From: Labrys monachus
GTDB lineage: Bacteria > Pseudomonadota > Alphaproteobacteria > Rhizobiales > Labraceae
Length of the DNA: 64,000 bases
NCBI RefSeq assembly: GCF_030814655.1
Contig: NZ_JAUSVK010000001.1
Location: 2,251,501 to 2,315,500 of the forward strand
Direction of reading: 5' to 3'
The translations under genes and the position numbers were made by a program. The notes beneath the pieces were generated by a model that was given only the letters and a program-made list of their open reading frames with translations, had not been told where the DNA came from and searched no databases. How positions within the stretch are numbered: position 1 is the stretch's first letter; every line of letters starts with the position of its first letter. Shown here piece after piece: positions 59,664 to 64,000 of the stretch.

Positions 59664-61154
59664 ATGCGGGCAGCATCCGCCGATACACGGCCCGTCCACA
59701 GCCTCATACCGGCGCGGCTGGACCGGCTGCCCTGGGCGCGGTTCCACTGGATGGTGGTCGTCGGGCTGGGGGTGAGCTGGATTCTCGACGGCATCGAGAT
59801 CCAGCTGGTCTCGGCCTCCGGCTTCAAGGAGACGCTCGGCATGTCGAGCGCCGAAGTCGGCTTCACCGGCACGATCTATCTCGTCGGTCAGGTCGTGGGC
59901 GCCCTGTTGTTCGGCCGCCTGACGGATCGCTGGGGACGAAGGAAGCTGTTCATCATCACTCTGGCGATCTATCTCGTCGGCTCCGGCGTCGCCGGCCTCG
60001 CCTGGGCACCGTGGTTCCTCTATGTCTGGCGCTTCGTCGCCGGCCTCGGCATCGGCGGCGAATACACGGCGATCAATTCCGCCATCGACGAGCTCATTCC
60101 GGCCCGGTATCGCGGCCGGGTGGACATCGCCATCAACGGCACCTACTGGGCCGGAGCCATGCTGGGTGCGGTCGGCAGCTTCGTGCTGCTCGATCATTCC
60201 CTGTTCCCGGCCAATCTCGGCTGGCGCCTCGCCTTCTTCATCGGCCCGCTGCTCGGCCTGGCCATCATCTTCCTGCGCCGTCACATCCCGGAAAGCCCAC
60301 GCTGGATGCTGACCCACGGCCATGCCGAGGCGGCCGATCGCATCGTCGACGGCATCGAGGCGGGCCTGCGCGAGGGCGGAGCCGACCTGCCGCCCGTCGA
60401 CGAGCGCAGGGCGGTGACGATAAGGCCGGAGACGTCGGTCCCCTTCGGGCGGCTGATGCATGTCTTCTTCGAGCGCTACCCGTCGCGGACCTTCCTCGGC
60501 CTCACCATGATGGTCACGCAGTCCTTCCTCTACAACGCGATCTTCTTCACCTACGCTCTCGTCCTGCAGAATTTCTATCATCTCAACGAGTCGCGGACGG
60601 CGCTCTATTTCTTTCCCTTCGCCATCGGCAACCTGCTCGGCCCGCTCGTGCTGGGGCCGCTGTTCGATACGATCGGGCGCCGGCGGATGATCTTCGGGAC
60701 CTATGTGCTCGCCGGCATGGTGCTGCTCGTCTCGGCCTATCTGTTCAAGCTGGGCCTTCTCGGCGCCGGCACGCATACGCTGCTGTGGTGCGTGTCGTTC
60801 TTCTTCGCGTCGGCGGGAGCGTCCTCGGCCTATCTCACCGTCAGCGAGATCTTTCCGCTCGAAGTGCGCGGGCAGGCGATCTCCTATTTCTTCGCCGTCG
60901 CCCAGATCGTCGGCTCGCTCGGCCCGCTGATCTTCGGCTATCTGGTCGGCGACGGCACCCAGCGCGACCCGCTGTTCTGGGGCTATGTCGTCGGGTCGGC
61001 CGTGATGATGTTCGGCGGCATCGTCGCCCTCGTCTGCGGCGTCGACGCCGAGCGCAAGGGCCTCGAGGACATCGCCGACCCGCTCACCAAGGTGTCCGCC
61101 GACGGCAGCGGCTGGCTGCAGGGGCTCGCGGTCGAGGCCGCCAGGAAACCCTGA
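59664..61154 (+). CDS. MFS transporter, sugar-porter-like
   Basis: A 496-residue major facilitator with 12 predicted membrane segments. Loop 2-3 has FGRLTDRWGRRKLFI; loop 4-5 has RFVAGLGIGGEYTAINSAIDELIPARYRGR; after helix 6 comes IPESPRWMLTHGH, the PESPRWL motif of sugar/metabolite-H+ symporters; loop 8-9 has GPLFDTIGRRRMIFG. The long middle loop with an Asp/Glu-rich stretch is usual. The ATG at 59664 follows AGGAG at 59653-59657. The transported substrate (sugar, aromatic acid or other) is unknown, and no catabolic genes lie next to it. Confidence 0.9.
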   Translation: MRAASADTRPVHSLIPARLDRLPWARFHWMVVVGLGVSWILDGIEIQLVSASGFKETLGMSSAEVGFTGTIYLVGQVVGALLFGRLTDRWGRRKLFIITLAIYLVGSGVAGLAWAPWFLYVWRFVAGLGIGGEYTAINSAIDELIPARYRGRVDIAINGTYWAGAMLGAVGSFVLLDHSLFPANLGWRLAFFIGPLLGLAIIFLRRHIPESPRWMLTHGHAEAADRIVDGIEAGLREGGADLPPVDERRAVTIRPETSVPFGRLMHVFFERYPSRTFLGLTMMVTQSFLYNAIFFTYALVLQNFYHLNESRTALYFFPFAIGNLLGPLVLGPLFDTIGRRRMIFGTYVLAGMVLLVSAYLFKLGLLGAGTHTLLWCVSFFFASAGASSAYLTVSEIFPLEVRGQAISYFFAVAQIVGSLGPLIFGYLVGDGTQRDPLFWGYVVGSAVMMFGGIVALVCGVDAERKGLEDIADPLTKVSADGSGWLQGLAVEAARKP

Positions 61155-61167
61155 CCTGCGGATAGGG

Positions 61168-61239
61168 GGAGCGCGGACATCCTGTCCGCCCTCTTCCGCA
61201 AGCGCGAGGGTCCACCAGCGGACGGGATGTCCGCGCTCC
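61168..61239. repeat. Palindromic intergenic repeat, family 1 (copy 3)
   Basis: GGAGCGCGGACATCCTGTCC... at 61168-61189 faces its near-perfect inverted partner at 61218-61239 (GCGGACGGGATGTCC...), with one mismatch in 22. The copy lies between the MFS gene and pheS, both of which end there, so the hairpin may also act as a bidirectional transcript end. Confidence 0.75.
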
Positions 61240-61295
61240 GAGCGCGCCGGTTCCCCGGCAGGATGGCAACGCCGCCGCCCGGGGGGCGAGGCACC

Positions 61296-62378
61296 CTATG
61301 CCGACAGGCCGCCGGCCAGGCTCGGCAGGTCGAACGGGCGGAAGCCGAAATGCGACAGCCAGCGCACATCGGCGTCGAAGAAGGGGCGAAGATCCGGCAT
61401 GCCGTATTTCAGCATGGCGATGCGGTCGATGCCCATGCCCCAGGCGAAGCCCTGGTAGCGGTCGGGGTCCAGGCCGCAATTGGTGAGCACGTTCGGGTGC
61501 ACCATGCCGCAGCCGAGGATCTCCAGCCAGTCGTCGCCCTCGCCGAAGCGGATCTCGCCGCCCTTGCGCGAGCACTGGATGTCGACTTCCATCGACGGCT
61601 CGGTGAAGGGAAAGAAGGACGGCCGGAAGCGCATCTTGACCGAGGGCACCTCGAAGAAGGCGCGGCAGAACTCCTCCAGCACCCACTTCATGTGGCCGAC
61701 ATGGCTGGTCTCGTCGATGACCAGGCCCTCGACCTGGTGGAACATCGGCGTGTGCGTCTGGTCGGAATCGCAGCGATAGGTCCGCCCCGGAATGACGACG
61801 CGGATCGGCGGCTTCTGCGTGAGCATGGTGCGGATCTGCACCGGGCTCGTATGGGTGCGCAGCACCTTGCGCTCGCCCTTCTCGTCGGGCGCGAAGAAGA
61901 AGGTGTCGTGCATCTCCCGCGCCGGATGGCCCGGCGGGAAGTTGAGCATGGTGAAATTATACTCGTCCGTCTCGATGTCGGGCCCTTCGGCGACGGCGAA
62001 GCCCATATCGGCGAAGATCGTGGTGATCTCGTCGATGACCTGGCTGATCGGATGCAGGCGGCCGATCTCGGTGCCGGTCTCGCGGACGGGAAGCGTCACG
62101 TCGACGGCTTCCGCCTGCAGGCGCTGGTCGAGCGCCGCCGCCTTGAGCACGGCGCGCCGGCTCGCCAGCGCGGCGGTGACGCGGTCCTTGACGGCGTTGA
62201 TGGCGGCGCCGGCGGCCCGGCGCTCGTCCGGCGCCATGCGGCCGAGAGCCGCCAGCCTTTCGGATAGCGAACCCTTCTTGCCGAGCGCGCCGACGCGCAC
62301 CGCTTCCAGCGCCGCCTCGTCGGCGGCGGCATCGATATCGGACAGAAGGGCGCTTTCCAGCGCGGCGAGATCGGTCAT
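61296..62378 (-). CDS. pheS: Phenylalanyl-tRNA synthetase alpha subunit
   Basis: A 360-residue PheS, the catalytic class II chain. N-terminal coiled coil ([31 protein letters not shown]), then motif 1 [19 protein letters not shown], motif 2 [16 protein letters not shown] with [19 protein letters not shown], and motif 3 [22 protein letters not shown]. The ATG at 62378 is preceded by GAGGAAT. It lies downstream of rpmI-rplT as usual, with a LOG-family gene inserted on the other strand, but pheT does not follow; it is near 12 kb. Both genes look complete. Confidence 0.98.
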   Translation of the reverse strand: MTDLAALESALLSDIDAAADEAALEAVRVGALGKKGSLSERLAALGRMAPDERRAAGAAINAVKDRVTAALASRRAVLKAAALDQRLQAEAVDVTLPVRETGTEIGRLHPISQVIDEITTIFADMGFAVAEGPDIETDEYNFTMLNFPPGHPAREMHDTFFFAPDEKGERKVLRTHTSPVQIRTMLTQKPPIRVVIPGRTYRCDSDQTHTPMFHQVEGLVIDETSHVGHMKWVLEEFCRAFFEVPSVKMRFRPSFFPFTEPSMEVDIQCSRKGGEIRFGEGDDWLEILGCGMVHPNVLTNCGLDPDRYQGFAWGMGIDRIAMLKYGMPDLRPFFDADVRWLSHFGFRPFDLPSLAGGLSA

Positions 62379-62553
62379 CGTGCCATTCCTCAAATCGAGG
62401 CGCCTTCTAGCGCATATCCGGCCGGGATGGGAACCGGCTTGACCGCAAATTCCGCCGCCGGCCCGCGGAAACCGGAGGGACCCCGGGCGCCGGACCTTGC
62501 GGCGCGCCGTTCAAGAGCCCAGATCGGGCCCACCGACCTCCGCAAGGCTCTCA

Positions 62554-63381
62554 ATGTCCACCACCGATACGTCCTCGCCGACCACGATGGTCTCCACCAG
62601 GCAAACCCTGGCCCCGCAGACGAAGGAGAAGATCGAGGAACTCCGCCAGACCGAAGCGCCCGCCTATCGGCTTGCCGCGGTCGACCCCGACTTCCTCCTC
62701 GGCGATTCCACGCGCGGGGTCCGCTTCCAGCTCGAATATATGAAGGTGCAGGAAGGCCTCAGGGCCGCCCGTATCCGCTCGACCATCGTGGTGTTCGGCT
62801 CGGCGCGCATCCGCGAGGATGCGCCGGGCCGGCACGGCCGCTGGTATGCCGAGGCGCGGACCTTCGGCCGCATCGCTTCCGAACGCGGGGGCGCCTGCAA
62901 CGAGGACGGGGGCGGGCGCTTCAACGTCATCGCCACCGGCGGCGGCCCGGGCATCATGGAAGCGGCCAATCGCGGCGCCAGGGATGCGGGCGCGCCGACG
63001 ATCGGCTTCAACATCACGCTGCCGCACGAGCAGCGCCCCAATGTCTACACGACGCCGGACCTCACCTTCCGCTTCCATTATTTCGCGATGCGCAAGATGC
63101 ACCTGGCCATGCATGCGGCGGCGCTGGTGGCGTTTCCCGGCGGCTTCGGCACCTTCGACGAATTGTTCGAGATCATTACCCTGCGCCAGACCGGCAAGAT
63201 GCCCTTCTGCCCCATCGTGCTGATGGACGAGGCCTTCTGGCGTCGGACGGTCAATTTCGAGGCGCTGGCCGAGGAGGGCTTCATCCGGGCCGAGGATCTC
63301 GGCCTGTTCCATTTCGCCGAGGATGCCGAGGCCTGCTGGGCCATCCTCGACCGCGAGGGCCTCAACGAGCCTGCGCCCTGA
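62554..63381 (+). CDS. LOG family protein (cytokinin riboside phosphoribohydrolase-like)
   Basis: A 275-residue Rossmann-fold protein of the TIGR00730/LOG family. The signature PGGFGTFDELFEIITLRQTGK (PGGxGTxxE) and VVFGSARI, GGGPGIMEAANRGA, GFNITLPHEQRPN are present. LOG enzymes cleave nucleotide 5'-monophosphates to the base and ribose 5-phosphate; several are PpnN-like. Start at 62554 (MSTTDTSS) is preferred. It lies between rplT and pheS but on the opposite strand, so it separates the usual rpmI-rplT-pheS order. Confidence 0.9.
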   Translation: MSTTDTSSPTTMVSTRQTLAPQTKEKIEELRQTEAPAYRLAAVDPDFLLGDSTRGVRFQLEYMKVQEGLRAARIRSTIVVFGSARIREDAPGRHGRWYAEARTFGRIASERGGACNEDGGGRFNVIATGGGPGIMEAANRGARDAGAPTIGFNITLPHEQRPNVYTTPDLTFRFHYFAMRKMHLAMHAAALVAFPGGFGTFDELFEIITLRQTGKMPFCPIVLMDEAFWRRTVNFEALAEEGFIRAEDLGLFHFAEDAEACWAILDREGLNEPAP

Positions 63382-63410
63382 ACCCGCTGGCCGGCCGGGC
63401 GCAGTCAAGC

Positions 63411-63439
63411 AAAAACCCGCCGCGACGAGGCAGCGGGTT
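63411..63439 (-). terminator. Intrinsic terminator after rplT
   Basis: On the minus strand AACCCGCTGC, loop CTCGTC, GCGGCGGGTT (10 bp with one T-G pair, 63414-63439) is followed by TTT. It lies about 33 bp after the rplT stop and may also end the LOG gene transcript from the other side. Confidence 0.8.
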
Positions 63440-63472
63440 CTGCAGGACCTGTCGTCTCGCAGGGAAGGCGGC

Positions 63473-63823
63473 TCAGGCCGCCTTGGCCTTCTCGACGAGG
63501 GCCTTGAACGCTTCCGGCTCGCGGATGGCGAGGTCGGAGAGCACCTTGCGGTCGATCTCGACCCCGGCGCGGGTGAGACCTGCGATGAACTTGGAATAGG
63601 TCAGGCCCAGTTCGCGGACAGCCGCGTTGAGGCGCTGGATCCACAAGGCGCGGAACGTGCGCTTCTTGAGCTTGCGGCCGACATATTCATATTGAAGCGA
63701 ACGCTCCACCGACTGCTTGGCAGTGCGGATGGTGTTCTTGCGGCGGCCGTAATAGCCCTTCGCCTGCTTCAGGACCTTCTTGTGCTTTGCATGGGCGGTG
63801 ACGCCCCGTTTGACGCGAGCCAT
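63473..63823 (-). CDS. rplT: 50S ribosomal protein L20
   Basis: A 116-residue L20 with the usual sequence ([58 protein letters not shown]). It is an early assembly protein on 23S rRNA and often represses the infC-rpmI-rplT operon. It follows rpmI by 37 bp on the minus strand. Confidence 0.99.
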   Translation of the reverse strand: MARVKRGVTAHAKHKKVLKQAKGYYGRRKNTIRTAKQSVERSLQYEYVGRKLKKRTFRALWIQRLNAAVRELGLTYSKFIAGLTRAGVEIDRKVLSDLAIREPEAFKALVEKAKAA

Positions 63824-63860
63824 GGCTGATCTCCTCGAGGTTGCGCGTTTGCCGTGGCGA

Positions 63861-64000
63861 TCAGCCGTTCGGCAGGAAGTACTTCTTCACGTTTTCGCCG
63901 TCCGTCTTGAACAGGACGCGCGTGCCGCGAAGCTTGCGGATCTGCTTGTTGGTGCGCTTGATCATGCCGTGCCGCTTGCCCTGCTGGGCATGCATCACCT
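63861..64000 (-). CDS. rpmI: 50S ribosomal protein L35, 5' end outside the window
   Basis: The C-terminal 46 codons of L35 (reading back from the right edge: [20 protein letters not shown], then [19 protein letters not shown], ending FLPNG and a TGA at 63861). The start lies beyond the window. The rpmI-rplT pair is conserved. Confidence 0.93.
   Translation of the reverse strand, partial: VMHAQQGKRHGMIKRTNKQIRKLRGTRVLFKTDGENVKKYFLPNG

Overview
This 64 kb window is a GC-rich chromosomal segment of an alphaproteobacterium, almost certainly of the order Hyphomicrobiales (Rhizobiales). The evidence is a RegA/RegB-type redox pair (ActR/ActS), membrane-anchored cytochrome c CycM, a long-form Hpf followed by PtsN, a PmtA-type phospholipid N-methyltransferase, a complex I NDUFA9-like protein, a pyruvate carboxylase with the alphaproteobacterial N-terminus, and CMD/AhpD-type proteins. 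I cannot fix the genus. Most of the window is housekeeping and metabolic genes on both strands. No tRNA, rRNA, CRISPR array, prophage or plasmid origin was seen.

Layout. 1-3.6 kb: two GT2 membrane glycosyltransferases convergent with a serine-palmitoyltransferase-like PLP enzyme. 3.7-6.4 kb: an envelope-stress-like set (Spy/CpxP-like protein, OmpR-type regulator, histidine kinase). 6.6-12 kb: glutathione-dependent formaldehyde dehydrogenase, actSR, an NDUFA9-like protein, uppP. 12-15.5 kb: pheT and a LysR regulator. 15.6-25.6 kb: a small secreted protein, pyruvate carboxylase, HIT and NudC hydrolases, an IS110 element, pheA-kdsB, cycM. 25.8-32.3 kb: a CMD/AhpD pair and a catabolic operon (TIM-barrel protein, BKACE, thioesterase, semialdehyde dehydrogenase) that resembles part of the carnitine pathway, then a secreted alpha/beta hydrolase. 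32.4-37.4 kb: PHB depolymerase, an isolated modB, an isolated yejF, ghrA. 37.7-43.2 kb: hpf-ptsN, a GST, dapB, tsaB-rimI, an orphan histidine kinase. 43.5-46.3 kb: rpsO-pnp with leader hairpins. 46.4-52.9 kb: the least familiar part, with a stand-alone YcaO protein, a BTAD/TolB/TPR regulator, two unknown proteins, an animal-type haem peroxidase and conspicuous operator-like repeats. 53-64 kb: lemA with a DUF2207-like membrane protein, pmtA-pyrF, GST-queG, an MFS transporter, pheS, a LOG-family protein, and rpmI-rplT.

The clearest mobile feature is the IS110-family element at 21769-22926. Its ends, its CT core, a roughly 180-nt leader RNA and four short guide segments can be assigned by eye. 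The guides fit both the element's own ends and the site in which it sits. Joining the two ends would also create a perfect TTGACA -35 box 17 bp from a TATCTG -10-like box. This is the architecture of the bridge-RNA recombinases described for IS621. The element lies inside a family of intergenic palindromic repeats, several copies of which surround it.

Other points of interest are the pheS/pheT split (about 47 kb apart here), the orphan transporter genes modB and yejF side by side, a second palindrome family at three loci, an 18-bp perfect inverted repeat between the divergent peroxidase and unknown genes, and spaced TCTTCC repeats ahead of the BTAD regulator. All calls come from reading the sequence. 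Family names rest on motifs and remembered relatives, not on searches.
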